Shown here one piece after another: positions 1 to 11,334 of a stretch of DNA of 64,000 nt; the stretch's first letter is position 1; every line of letters starts with the position of its first letter. The stretch spans positions 302,940,622 to 303,004,621 of the forward strand of contig NC_053390.1 in NCBI RefSeq assembly GCF_905171765.1, read 5' to 3'. The notes under the pieces are model-generated. The model worked only from the letters and a program-made list of their open reading frames with translations. It was not told the origin of the DNA and made no database searches. A program made the position numbers and the translations under genes. Source of the stretch: Bufo bufo. Taxonomy: Eukaryota; Chordata; Amphibia; Anura; Bufonidae.

Positions 1-720
1 GCTGACCACTGGGCGACTCTTCCTCTCAAGTTGATGGGTACAATTAATCATACCCAAATTTCTGTACCTTTTCCATAATTCCCACACATGGATTCCAAAG
101 ATTATTTTTTGTAGTGTCAGCACATATTAAGGAACTTTTGGGTGCTCACCCCCACCACCAGACTATAGCTGGAAATTCTTTGCTTACCAGTTGATTGGGA
201 TATGTTGGCATTATATTTATCACCTGACCAGCCAACTAATTGAAATAGGCACAATTCGGGGTTTGAGCCTCTCCCCAAATCTCCAGCCCATTGCAGGACT
301 GTCTCAGCTTGCACACCTATTAGAACCACATTCTACCTTCTATAGACATATGACATGCCACCTTACTGTATTAAAGGAAAATACACTTGAACAATAGAGG
401 AGATATATCCCTGACATCAATAAAGAAGATTGTAGGAATCTCCTTTGTAGCTCAGGGCCCCCCAATTAGACTGGTTGATGCAGGTCAAGTTTATCTATGG
501 CATATACTATATATACCCTGTCTAGACAAAATGTAATGGATGGATTGGCTTCAATAAAGTGCTCCAGATGCCTGTGGACGATGTAACAACAATGCATATG
601 TTCTTGGAGTGTAAAATTTTAAAGATCTACTGGAGTGAGATCCTTGAATTCTTGGATTATCATTTGGGTGCCCCAACAGTAATGGATTTAAAGGTCTGCT
701 TGTTTGCTAGTGTTGCCATG
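1..720 (+). pseudogene. Decayed L1/Tx1-type LINE ORF2 C-terminal relic
   Basis: Translations in two + frames give pieces that resemble the end of an L1/Tx1-type ORF2: a WATLPLKLMG-like stretch near the start, then a zinc-knuckle-like CSRC in one frame (about 561-572) followed by an H-x4-C stretch (HMFLEC) and KIYWSEILEFL in another. The cysteine half and the histidine half lie in different frames, so at least one indel separates them, and stops are frequent between. No start, no RT core and no poly(A) tail are visible. The relic appears cut on its 3' side by the TTAA element that begins at 734. Identification is by resemblance only; it could be another LINE clade. Confidence 0.4.
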
Positions 721-733
721 CCATTATGCTTAA

Positions 734-1278
734 AGGTAATGTGTCATCAGAAAATTACTAATTGTTTAAATTACACTTGTAAAATATATTTCTTTAGAAT
801 TTTGGGTGCTTTTACTTTTTCTTGTACTGTCTATATAAAAAAAAATCCTAAAATCATGCAGCTCTCACACTGCCACTACAGCTCAAATGTGTCAGAGAAA
901 GCAGCCACATGGGTCATAGTCATGATAAATTGTAGGGAACCCCATTGACATCTATGAGAGAGTTTTCTAGGCATGTTCTGTGACCTGTGCAGAGGTCAGG
1001 AGGGGGTAGATAAGCTGTGATATCACCCATTGTGAATGGTGGATACAGCGTTATCTGTCATTGTACTTCTGCCTGCGATGAAAAGTTACCTGTACAAAAC
1101 AGGAAGTCTCATGTCTCAACATAATATTAGGTCAAATCGCCAGTGCAAAAACTGCATTTTTTTCATACTGTATAGTGACATGAGAAATTAAAACAAAAAT
1201 CACTAAAACTTGTGAAAAAAAAAAGTTTTACATCAAAATGTGATTTAAATATTGTCATTTTCTGATGGCACATTCCCT
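734..1278. mobile_element. MITE with TTAA target duplication (piggyBac-like)
   Basis: The termini are inverted: AGGTAATGTGTCATCAG on the left pairs with AGGGAATGTGCCATCAG read from the right, and similarity continues inward with decay. TTAA flanks both sides (730-733 and 1279-1282), as expected for piggyBac-type insertion. No transposase coding is present, so it is non-autonomous. Assignment to the piggyBac superfamily rests on the TTAA duplication alone. Confidence 0.6.
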
Positions 1279-1282
1279 TTAA

Positions 1283-2153
1283 AAGAATATATAGCTTCAT
1301 TTGAAATGCCACGAAAGGCCTACCAAGCTGGTCTGGAAATGTTGACATCAATAAGGTGCTTTTCTGTGTGCAGTCCACATTTACATGTTCCATGCCACAA
1401 AAGATAGAGCATTTCCTATTCTGGTCAACAAAATGTTTGAAGTCAATGGGTATTTGTGGACCGCAAAATGGATACGGCCGCGTGAATGAGGCCTTAAGAG
1501 ATGCTCAAGACAGCTACCTTATCTCTTCCCACTAGAGATGCATGAGGAGAGGGAGTTAGCTGCTGCCTCTGGTGATGGCTTAGCTTCCTTTGAACAAAAA
1601 GATGATCAGGCATGTTGAAATCAAACTCCCTGAGATTCAAAGCCATTGGGAGAGAGTTGGAAGAACCCCATACACATTTAATGTCAGTCAGTCCTGCAGA
1701 AATCAGCAGGCTTGGCCATCATAAATCTAAGGTGTAGGGCCGGATTACCCGTGCCAGTTAGCGGGATAGCCCATTGTTCTTGTAAGCATAGAAAGAGCAG
1801 GGATGTGAATGAATAAAATACAAAATACGTTATATCAATCTGCTCAGCTCCTTCCGCTTTATGACATGCTGCCTGCACTTCAGACACTGGGGATGTGGAA
1901 TAACAGCAATTTTAAATTATAACAGCAATCCTGCCATTGTTTTAAGGTATATTGTAAACATTTTTTTACAGTATATTATTGTCTATTATTTTTTTTATTG
2001 ACAGGCAACCTATTAGCTGCTGCCGTAGACAGTGCCTAAAAGGCAAATACACAAAGCAGATATGAGGGCTGTGTTTAGGTCCCCTGGCACCCCCGCATTA
2101 CTGACAAATTCTGATGATGGCATAAACACAGCTCCAAGTTATTGCCCTTAATA
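1283..2153. other. No gene seen
   Basis: No supported coding region. A short stretch near 1450-1497 (GGATACGGCCGCGTGAATG) resembles the end of a frog MITE; a matching partner end was not found. Confidence 0.5.
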
Positions 2154-2156
2154 TAA

Positions 2157-2482
2157 GGGTCCATTCACACGTCAGTATTTTTCTATATCCCGAATTTTAG
2201 TCCATTTTTTGCGGATCCGTTGTTCCTGAAAATGTTTCCGTATGTCATCCGTTTTTTTCGGATCCATTGACTTTGTATTGTACCAGGAACCGATTTTTGC
2301 AGATAATAATAGGACAAGTTTTATATTTTATCTGACATGCGGAACGGAACAACGGAAACGGACAGCACACATAGATTTTTTTCAGGACCCATTGAAAATG
2401 AATGGGTACGCAACTGGTCCGCATCTGTTCCGCAAAAAACGGAACGGATCCGGAAAGAAACAACGGACGTGTGAATGGACCC
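2157..2482. mobile_element. MITE with TAA target duplication (PIF/Harbinger-like)
   Basis: Inverted ends GGGTCCATTCACACGTC on both sides, flanked by TAA at 2154-2156 and 2483-2485. A 3-bp TWA duplication is the hallmark of PIF/Harbinger insertions. The interior is non-coding; the short frames across it are on both strands and follow the inverted-repeat symmetry. Confidence 0.65.
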
Positions 2483-2485
2483 TAA

Positions 2486-4011
2486 CACTGCATCAAAGTG
2501 TGCAAATCTTCATGTGCAATTGTGTCACGTTGCATGAAGTGACTAATGAATAGTAATATATTAATATACAGGTTAATATACGGTAATAATATTAGATTGC
2601 ATAGTTTGGAGTTCAGATGTGTCCACTACCACCTCCTTTACAGAAACTAAATGTTTCTCAGATACAGGTATATAATTATTTCAACCTACATGAGGTTAAT
2701 GTTGTAAAAATACAGGTAAAAGGAAAATGCTGTAAAAACGCAAACAAATTATGTTTCTACTGAATGTCAATCATTAATGAAATATACCATATGCTGTAAA
2801 CAGGAAATTCCATGTGAAATATGATTATATTGTAAACTATATGGAAAATACACTTAATGATAATACATGACAATTTTCTTTTAATTAGGAAGTTTCTCTG
2901 AATTATTGGAAATAGAAAAAAAATCCCCTGTCCATGGGAAAGGCTTTTCAGTAACGGCTGAAAGTAAGAGAATGAGTCAAGTGTAAAGCTTTCATGATGA
3001 CATTAGAACAAATGTGATCGAAAATGTACCATTTTGGACTCTCAGTATCGATACTGCAAACAGGTGGCAGGAAATTATGGCTTTAGTGATATGAATAGTA
3101 TAATGAAAGTATTAGAAATCATGTGCTTCAAGTAGAAAATATTTCCTAAAAAATATTTAGAATAATAATCAATGAATTATCAGTCACCTAAAGTTTTTCT
3201 TAGTACTTTATTGAATGATAAAACACTTAAAGCTGAAAAACCTGTCTGAGAACCTGGTTGTACAGCACTGTAGTACTATAGCTCTGTATGCCGATATGAT
3301 TATTTCCAGAAATCATGACATGGTTTTTCATTAGAAATGAGCAAATTGATTGTAAACTAATAGCATTTAACAGGAATTTTGGAAAAATGCGAGGTAGATC
3401 CAAATCTGAATATTTGGTGATTCATTTTGAATAATTCAGAGAATGGAAAGAGAGAGAGAGAGAAAGAGAGAGAGAGGGGGGGGGGGGGGGGGGGGAAGAA
3501 AAAATGGCCAATTGGAGCACTTTTGATTTGGGTACAATGGATCTATACCCAAATCGAATTGGTTGACCAATTCGACCTAATCAAACATAAATCAAATTTG
3601 AGTGATTTACTCATCTCAATTCATCATATGTTTTATTATGGAGCTGTACTCCCCTAGAAGCATTGCTTTAAGTAGATAGTATGTCCAACATAGAGTACTG
3701 TGTAGAGCACCAAATGACATCACACAGAGTCCCTGTGGCTCCATGCATGATACATAACAGCTGTGACTCTGTAAGCCACCATCTAGCCTCCTGTACCCCG
3801 CTATGCCATGTGCATGAGACAGAAGAGTAAAATTACAAGTGTGTTAAAAAAAACATAAATGGGGAATGTAATGCAACACAAACACCAGACGAACAAACAC
3901 CAACAGACAAACGCCAAAGCAGAGTCGTATGGAAATGGGTCACATCCAGATGGGCTACACAGTACCAAACAATAGACAGAGGGTGGTCAGAAGACAAGCC
4001 AAGGTCATAAG
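2486..4011. other. No gene seen; unassigned AT-rich DNA
   Basis: Nothing supportable as coding. It contains a (GA)n tract followed by a G run at about 3449-3496 and otherwise unrecognised sequence up to the left end of the old hAT element. Confidence 0.5.
3449..3496. repeat. (GA)n microsatellite running into poly-G
   Basis: Alternating GA with an occasional A insertion, then an uninterrupted G run. It makes a spurious low-complexity frame. Confidence 0.9.
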
Positions 4012-5143
4012 TAGGGATGAGAAAATTGAAGCTGACGAAGTGGAATTCGATCCGAATTTCAGGAATTATTTGATTTGCACCGAATCCGAATTTCCTCATG
4101 CTTCGTGGTAACGAATCACATTTTTTCCTAAAATGACTGCTGCACATGTTAAGACATGGAACAAGTAACTCTGGGAATGAGGGATCACCCACAATGCCAT
4201 GCATGCAGCCAATCAGCAGCCACCCAGCCCTGCGATATCACAGCCCTTTAAATAGCCTCAGCCATCTTGGATTCAGCCATTTTCCAGTGTACTTAGTGCA
4301 GGCAGAGACATTAGCAGGCGCTAGGGATAGTGCTAGGAAAGACTTGAAAACGTATATTTTGCTCAATAGAAGTTCAGGGAAAGAGCATTAAAAGTGTAGG
4401 GAAAGGATAGGGAGGAATTATTACACAGTATTGAAGCAGAACAGGGTTCAGTAGGGGAGTGTACAGCCTGGGTGATAGGAACAATCCTATTACACCTTGC
4501 TGCACTGACTGCGGATCCAAATTGCCATTATACTGCTGCTCATTTCCATTTTGCAATACCTCTGTAATTCCAGCAAACCGTTCATCTAATTGGGGTCTTA
4601 TTAGCCCTTGTGTGGTGCAGTTATATGTATGTTCTAAAGCCTATTTTTGTCGTTTTTTTAGTGGGGGGGGGGGGGGGGGGGGAGCTTATTAGCCATTGTG
4701 TGTTGAAGTGAGAAAATTACAGCCCTTTTTGGCGTGTATTAGTGGCAAAAAAAAAATATTATTTGCCACTCACGGATGCAGTTATATGTTCTAAAGTCTT
4801 TTTTTGGCGAGTATTAGTGGGGAAAAAGAAAAAGGGCTTATTAGCCGTTGTGTGGTGAAGTGAGAAAATTATAGCCCATTTTGGCATGTATTAGTGGCAA
4901 AAAAAAAATATTTGCGGTTCACGGTCGCAGTTATACATTCTAAAGCCTCTTTTTTACATGTATTAGTTGGAAAAAAGAAGAAGGGATTATTAGCAGTTGT
5001 GTGGTGAGGTGAGAAAATTAAAGCCCTTTTTGACGTGTATTAGTGGCAAAAAAAACTTTCTTTGCCGTTCACGGACGCAGTTATATATTCTAAAGCCTTA
5101 TTTTGGCATGTATTAGTGGGGAAAAAGAAAAAGGGCTTATCAG
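4012..5143 (+). mobile_element. Left part of an old hAT element with subterminal repeats
   Basis: The left end TAGGGATGAG at 4012 matches the terminal motif of the nested hAT. It is followed by GAATTCG-rich subterminal sequence and then degenerate units of roughly 130-160 bp built from phrases such as TTAGCCATTGTGTGG and GTGTATTAGTGG. The unit series is cut at 5143 by the younger hAT and resumes at 14376, where the same phrases continue. The right terminus was not found, so the element is probably incomplete. A G run lies at about 4662-4681. Confidence 0.5.
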
Positions 5144-5300
5144 TAGAGTTGAGCGAACACCTGGATGTTCGGGTTCGAGAAGTTCGGCCGAACTTCCCGG
5201 AAATGTTCGGGTTCGGGATCCGAACCCGATCCGAACTTCGTCCCGAACCCGAACCCCATTGAAGTCAATGGGGACCCGAACTTTTGGGCACTAAAAAGGC
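5144..5300. repeat. hAT left terminal and subterminal inverted repeats
   Basis: Starts with the terminal motif and continues into dense short inverted motifs built on GTTCGGG and CCCGAAC (about 5165-5285). The right end has the same GTTCGGG/CCCGAAC motifs. Such subterminal motifs are known transposase binding sites in hAT elements; here that role is inferred. Confidence 0.75.
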
Positions 5301-5440
5301 TGTAAAACAGCCCAGGAAAGAGCTAGAGGGCTGCAAAAGGCAGCAACATGTAGGTAAATCCCCTGCAAACAAATGTGGATAGGGAAATGAATTAAAATAA
5401 AAATTAAAAAAATAAAAATGAACCAATATCAATTGGACAG

Positions 5441-7800
5441 AGGTCCCATAGCAGAGAATCTGGCTTCACGTCAGCAGAGAATCAGTCTCTTCATGCCATA
5501 GCAAAGAATCTGGCTTCATGTCAGCAGAGAATCAGTCTCTTCATGCCATAGCAGAGAATCTGGCTTCATGTCAGCGCAGAATCAGTCTTCATGTCATAGC
5601 AGAGAATCAGGCTTCACGTCACCCACCACTGGAACAGGCCACTGTCACACATTTAGGCCCCGGCACCCAGGCAGAGGAGAGAGGTCCCGTAACAGAGAAT
5701 CTGGCTTTATGTCAGCGCAGAATCTGTCTTCATGTCATAGCAGAGAATCAGGCTTCACGTCACCCACCACTGGAACAGGCCACTCTCACACATTTAGGCC
5801 CAGGCACCCAGGCAGAGGAGAGAGGTCCCGTAACAGAGAATCTGGCCTTATGTCAGCGCAGAATCTGTCTTCATGTCATAGCAGAGAATCAGGCTTCACG
5901 TCACCCACCACTGGAACAGGCCACTCTCACACATTTAGGCCCAGGCACCCAGGCAGAGGAGAGAGGTCCCGTAACAGAGAATCTGGCCTTATGTCAGCGC
6001 AGAATCTGTCTTCATGTCATAGCAGAGAATCAGGCTTCACGTCACCCAACACTGGAACAGGCCACTGTCACACATTTAGGCCCAGGCACCCAGGCAGAGG
6101 AGAGAGGTCCCGTAACAGAGAATCTGGCCTTATGTCAGCGCAGAATCTGTCTTCATGTCATAGCAGAGAATCAGGCTTCACGTCACCCACCACTGGAACA
6201 GGCCACTCTCACACATTTAGGCCCAGGCACCCAGGCAGAGGAGAGAGGTCCCGTAACAGAGAATCTGGCCTTATGTCAGCGCAGAATCTGTCTTCATGTC
6301 ATAGCAGAGAATCAGGCTTCACATCACCCACCACTGGAACAGGCCACTCTCACACATTTAGGCCCAGGCACCCAGGCAGAGGAGAGAGGTCCCGTAACAG
6401 AGAATCTGGCCTTATGTCAGCGCAGAATCAGTCTTCATGTCATAGCAGAGAATCAGGCTTCACGTCACCCACCACTGGAACAGGCCACTGTCACACATTT
6501 AGGCCCCGGCACCCAGACAGAGGAGAGCGGTCCCGTAACAGAGAATCTGGCCTTATGTCAGCGCAGAATCTGTCTTCATGTCATAGCAGAGAATCAGGCT
6601 TCACGTCAGCCACCACTGGAACAGGCCACTGTCACACATTTAGGCCCCGGCACCCAGACAGAGGAGAGCGGTCCCGTAACAGAGAATCTGGCCTTATGTC
6701 AGCGCAGAATCTGTCTTCATGTCATAGCAGAGAATCAGGCTTCACGTCACCCACCACTGGAACAGGCCACTGTCACACATTTAGGCCCCGGCACCCAGAC
6801 AGAGGAGAGCGGTCCCGTAACAGAGAATCTGGCCTTATGTCAGCGCAGAATCTGTCTTCATGTCATAGCAGAGAATCAGGCTTCACGTCACCCACCACTG
6901 GAACAGGCCACTGTCACACATTTAGGCCCAGGCACCCAGGCAGAGGAGAGAGGTCCCGTAACAGAGAATCTGGCCTTATGTCAGCGCAGAATCTGTCTTC
7001 ATGTCATAGCAGAGAATCAGGCTTCACGTCACCCACCACTGGAACAGGCCACTCTCACACATTTAGGCCCAGGCACCCAGGCAGAGGAGAGAGGTCCCGT
7101 AACAGAGAATCTGGCCTTATGTCAGCGCAGAATCTGTCTTCATGTCATAGCAGAGAATCAGGCTTCACGTCACCCACCACTGGAACAGGCCACTCTCACA
7201 CATTTAGGCCCAGGCACCCAGGCAGAGGAGAGAGGTCCCGTAACAGAGAATCTGGCCTTATGTCAGCGCAGAATCTGTATTCATGTCATAGCAGAGAATC
7301 AGGCTTCACGTCACCCACGACTGGAACAGGCCACTGTCACACATTTAGGCCCCGGCACCCAGACAGAGGAGAGCGGTCCCGTAACAGAGAATCTGGCCTT
7401 ATGTCAGCGCAGAATCTGTCTTCATGTCATAGCAGAGAATCAGGCTTCAAGTCACCCACCACTGGAACAGGCCACTGTCAAACATTTAGGCCCAGGCACC
7501 CAGGCAGAGGAGAGAGGTCCCGTAACAGAGAATCTGGCCTTATGTCAGCGCAGAATCTGTCTTCATGTCATAGCAGAGAATCAGGCTTCACGTCACCCAC
7601 CACTGGAACAGGCCACTCTCACACATTTAGGCCCAGGCACCCAGGCAGAGGAGAGAGGTCCCGTAACAGAGAATCTGGCCTTATGTCAGCACAGAATCTG
7701 TCTTCATGTCATAGCAGAGAATCAGGCTTCACGTCACCCACCACTGGAACAGGCCACTGTCACACATTTAGGCCCCGGCACCCAGACAGAGGAGAGGTTC
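5441..7800. repeat. 141-bp tandem array, about 16 copies, with internal sub-repeats
   Basis: From about 5590 the unit recurs every 141 bp, with GAGGTCCCGTAACAGAG at 5681, 5822 and 5963 as markers. Units are nearly identical and fall into two main types, one with CACTGTCACAC and ...CCCCGGCACCCAGACAG, the other with CACTCTCACAC and ...CCCAGGCACCCAGGCAG. Each unit holds three diverged copies of a ~23-25 bp phrase (AGAGAATCTGGC.., AGAATCTGTCTTC.., AGAGAATCAGGC..), and 5441-5590 has only this shorter phrase, probably the ancestral form. Because 141 is 47 codons, two + frames stay open for over 750 codons. I read these as non-coding by-products. Confidence 0.92.
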
Positions 7801-7913
7801 ATTCAACTTTGGGTTGCCCCGCAATATAATGGTAAAATGAAATTAAAAATAGTATTGAATGAGGAAGTGCCCTGGAGTAGAATAATATATTGTTAAGGGG
7901 AGGTAGTTAATAT

Positions 7914-10900
7914 CTAATCTGCACAAGGGATGGACAGGTCCTGTGGGATCCATGCCTGGTTCATTTTTATGAACGTCAGCTTGTCCACATTGGCTGTAGA
8001 CAGGCGGCTGCGTTTGTATGTAATGACGCCCCCTGCCGTGCTGAATACACGTTCAGACAAAACGCTGGCCGCCGGGCAGGCCAGCACCTCCAAGGCATAA
8101 AAGGCTAGCTCTGGCCACGTGGACAATTTGGAGACCCAGAAGTTGAATGGGGCCGAACCATCAGTCAGTACGTGGAGGGGTGTGCACAGGTACTGTTCCA
8201 CCATGTTAGTGAAATGTTGCCTCCTGCTAACACGTTCCGTATCAGGTGGTGGTGCAGTTAGCTGTGGCGTGGTGACAAAACTTTTCCACATCTCTGCCAT
8301 GCTAACCCTGCCCTCAGAGGAGCTGGCCGTGACACAGCTGCGTTGGCGACCTCTTGCTCCTCCTCTGCCTTCGCCTTGGGCTTCCACTGGTTCCCCTGTG
8401 ACATTTGGGAATGCTCTCAGTAGCGCGTCTACCAACGTGCGCTTGTAGTCGCGCATCTTCCTATCACGCTCCAGTGTGGGAAGTAAGGTGGGCACATTGT
8501 CTTTGTACCGGGGATCCAGCAGGGTGGCAACCCAGTAGTCTGCACACGTTAAAATGTGGGCAACTCTGCTGTCGTTGCGCAGGCACTGCAGCATGTAGTC
8601 GCTCATGTGTGCCAGGCTGCCCAGAGGTAAGGACAAGCTGTCCTCTGTGGGAGGCGTATCGTCATCGTCCTGTGTTTCCTCCCAGCCACGCACCAGTGAT
8701 GGGCCCGAGCTGCTTTGGGTGCCACCCCGCTGTGAACATGCTTCATCCTCATCCTCCTCCACCTCCTCCTCATCCTCGTCCTCCTCGTCCTCCAGTAGTG
8801 GGCCCTGTCTGGCCACATTTGTACCTGGCCTCTGGTGTTGCAAAAAACCTCCCTCTGAGTCACTTTGAAGAGACTGGCCTGAAAGTGCTAAAAATGACCC
8901 CTCTTCCTCCTCTTCCTCCTGGGCCACCTCCTCTTCCATCATCGCCCTAAGTGTTTTCTCAAGGAGACATAGAAGTGGTATTGTAACGCTGATAACGGCG
9001 TCATCGCCACTGGCCATGTTGGTGGAGTACTCGAAACAGCGCAACAGGGCACACAGGTCTCGCATGGAGGCCCAGTCATTGGTGGTGAAGTGTGTCTGAT
9101 CCGCAGTGCGACTGACCCGTGCGTGCTGCAGCTGAAACTCCACTATGGCCTGCTGCTGCTCGCGCAGTCTGTCCAGCATATGCAAGGTGGAGTTCCACCT
9201 GGTGGGTACGTCGCATATGAGTCGGTGAGCGGGAAGGCCGAAGTTACGCTGTAGCGAAGACAGGCGAGCAGCGGCAGGGTGTGAACGCCGGAAGCGCGAA
9301 CAGATGGCCCGCACTTTATGCAGCAGCTCTGACATGTCGGGGTAGTTGCGAATGAACTTCTGCACCACCAAATTCAGCACATGCGCCAGGCAAGGGATGT
9401 GCGTCAAACCGGCTAGTCCCAGAGCTGCAACGAGATTTTGCCCATTATCGCACACCACCAGGCCGGGCTTGAGGCTCACCGGCAGCAACCACTCGTCGGT
9501 CTGTTGTTCTATACCCCGCCACAACTCCTGTGCGGTGTGGGGCCTGTCCCCCAAACATATGAGTTTCAGAATGGCCTGCTGACGTTTACCCCGTGCTGTG
9601 CTAAAGTTGGTGGTGAAGGTGTGTGGCTGACTGGATGAGCAGGTGGAAGAAGAGGAGGAGGAAGCTGAGTAGGAGGAGGAGAAGACAGGAGGCAAAGAAT
9701 GTTGCCCTGCGATCCTTGGCGGCGGAAGGACGTGCGCCAAACAGCTCTCCACCTGGGGCCCAGCCGCCACTACATTTACCCAGTGTGCAGTTAGGGAGAT
9801 ATAGCGTCCCTGGCCGTGCTTACTGGTCCACGTATCTGTGGTTAGGTGGACCTTGCCACAGATGGCGTTGCGCAGTGCACACTTGATTTTATCGGACACT
9901 TGTTTGTGCAGGGAAGGCACGGCTCTCTTGGAGAAGTAGTGGCGGCTGGGAACAACATACTGTGGGACAGCAAGTGACATGAGCTGTTTGAAGCTGTGTG
10001 TGTCCACCAGCCTAAATGACAGCATTTCATAGGCCAGTAGTTTAGAAATGCTGGCATTCAGGGCCAGGGATCGAGGGTGGCTAGGTGAGAATTTACGCTT
10101 TCTCTCAAATGTTTGTGAGATGGAGAGCTGAACGCTGCCGTGTGACATGGTTGAGATGCTTGGTGACGCAGGTGGTGGTGTTGGTGGTACATCCCATGTT
10201 TGCTGGGCGGCAGGTGCCAACGTTCCTCCAGAGGCGGAGGAAGAGGCCGAGGCGGCGGCAGCAGCAGCAGAAGAGGCCGAGGCGGCAGCAGCAGAAGAGT
10301 TAGCAGGGGGAGCCTGAGTGACTTCCTTGTTTTTAAGGTGTTTACTCCACTGCAGTTCATGCTTTGCATGCAGGTGCCTGGTCATGCAGGTTGTGCTAAG
10401 GTTCAGAACGTTAATGGCTCGCTTCAGGCTCTGATGGCACAGCGTGCAAACCACTCGGGTCTTGTCGTCAGCACATTGTTTGAAGAAGTGCCATGCCAGG
10501 GAACTCCTTGAAGCTGCCTTTGGGGTGCTCGGTCCCAGATGGCGGCGGTCAGTAGCAGGCGGAGTCTCTTGGCGGCGGGTGTTCTGATTTTGCCCACTGC
10601 TCCCTCTTTTGCTACGCTGTTGGCTCGGTCTCACCACTGCCTCTTCCTCCGAACTGTGAAAGTCAGTGGCACGACCTTCATTCCATGTGGGGTCTAGGAC
10701 CTCATCGTCCCCTGCATCGTCTTCCACCCAGTCTTGATCCCTGACCTCCTGTTCAGTCTGTACACTGCAGAAAGACGCAGCAGTTGGCACCTGTGTTTCG
10801 TCATCATCAGAGACGTGCTGAGGTGGTATTCCCATGTCCTCATCATCAGGAAAAATAAGTGGTTGTGCGTTAGTGCATTCTATCTCTTCCACCCCTGGGA

Positions 10901-11153
10901 AAGGGCTAGGTGGATGCCCTTGGGAAACCCTGGCAGCAGAGTCTTCAAACAGCATAAGAGACTGCTGCATAACTTGAGGCTCAGACAGTTTCCCTGATAT
11001 GCATGGGGGTGATGTGACAGACCGATGGGCTTGGTTTTCATGCGCCATCTGTGCGCTTTCTGCAGAAGACTGGGTGGGAGATAATGTGAACGTGCTGGAT
11101 GCACTGTCGGCCACCCAATTGACTAATGCCTGTACCTGCTCAGGCCTTACCAT
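7914..11153 (-). CDS. hAT transposase with BED zinc finger, uninterrupted
   Basis: One open frame of 1079 codons from the first in-frame ATG. The frame stays open upstream to about 11320 without another ATG, so a spliced upstream exon is possible. The acidic, low-complexity N-terminal third is followed by a BED-type finger near residues 220-270 (CTLC ... HLHAKH). The RNase H-like hAT core follows: TTDTWTS (first acidic residue), VCDNGQNL (second), CLAH, and the TRWNSTLHML motif. A long Glu/Asp-rich insert follows, and near the C-terminus the dimerisation block with SERVFSTAGG. It would bind and cut the element ends in the nucleus. Vertebrate proteins of this type are often annotated as ZBED-like. 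No disabling change was seen, so it may encode an active enzyme; activity is inferred. Confidence 0.9.
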   Translation of the reverse strand: MVRPEQVQALVNWVADSASSTFTLSPTQSSAESAQMAHENQAHRSVTSPPCISGKLSEPQVMQQSLMLFEDSAARVSQGHPPSPFPGVEEIECTNAQPLIFPDDEDMGIPPQHVSDDDETQVPTAASFCSVQTEQEVRDQDWVEDDAGDDEVLDPTWNEGRATDFHSSEEEAVVRPSQQRSKRGSSGQNQNTRRQETPPATDRRHLGPSTPKAASRSSLAWHFFKQCADDKTRVVCTLCHQSLKRAINVLNLSTTCMTRHLHAKHELQWSKHLKNKEVTQAPPANSSAAAASASSAAAAAASASSSASGGTLAPAAQQTWDVPPTPPPASPSISTMSHGSVQLSISQTFERKRKFSPSHPRSLALNASISKLLAYEMLSFRLVDTHSFKQLMSLAVPQYVVPSRHYFSKRAVPSLHKQVSDKIKCALRNAICGKVHLTTDTWTSKHGQGRYISLTAHWVNVVAAGPQVESCLAHVLPPPRIAGQHSLPPVFSSSYSASSSSSSTCSSSQPHTFTTNFSTARGKRQQAILKLICLGDRPHTAQELWRGIEQQTDEWLLPVSLKPGLVVCDNGQNLVAALGLAGLTHIPCLAHVLNLVVQKFIRNYPDMSELLHKVRAICSRFRRSHPAAARLSSLQRNFGLPAHRLICDVPTRWNSTLHMLDRLREQQQAIVEFQLQHARVSRTADQTHFTTNDWASMRDLCALLRCFEYSTNMASGDDAVISVTIPLLCLLEKTLRAMMEEEVAQEEEEEEGSFLALSGQSLQSDSEGGFLQHQRPGTNVARQGPLLEDEEDEDEEEVEEDEDEACSQRGGTQSSSGPSLVRGWEETQDDDDTPPTEDSLSLPLGSLAHMSDYMLQCLRNDSRVAHILTCADYWVATLLDPRYKDNVPTLLPTLERDRKMRDYKRTLVDALLRAFPNVTGEPVEAQGEGRGGARGRQRSCVTASSSEGRVSMAEMWKSFVTTPQLTAPPPDTERVSRRQHFTNMVEQYLCTPLHVLTDGSAPFNFWVSKLSTWPELAFYALEVLACPAASVLSERVFSTAGGVITYKRSRLSTANVDKLTFIKMNQAWIPQDLSIPCAD

Positions 11154-11334
11154 CCTTAGAACGGCATTGGGCCCCACCAAATATCGCTGTAAATTCTGCT
11201 GGCTACTGGGACCTGAGGTAGTTGGTTCACTAGGACGTGTGGCTGTGGCAGAACGGCCACGTACTCTCCTAGCACCAGAGGGTCCACTAACACCACCACG
11301 ACCATGTTTTCCTCATTGTTCCCGTTCACCACAA

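Noticed and set aside
3427..3657. Small frame over the GA/G tract
   Set aside because: Low-complexity Glu/Arg/Gly run from a microsatellite, no similarity elsewhere.
5518..7896. Two long overlapping + frames (792 and 753 codons)
   Set aside because: The 141-bp period is a multiple of three, so an open unit keeps all copies open. There is no recognisable domain, and the two frames encode unrelated proteins from the same bases.
8119..10511. Several + strand frames opposite the transposase
   Set aside because: Shadows of the GC-rich transposase coding sequence on the other strand, with low-complexity Ser, Pro or Arg runs.
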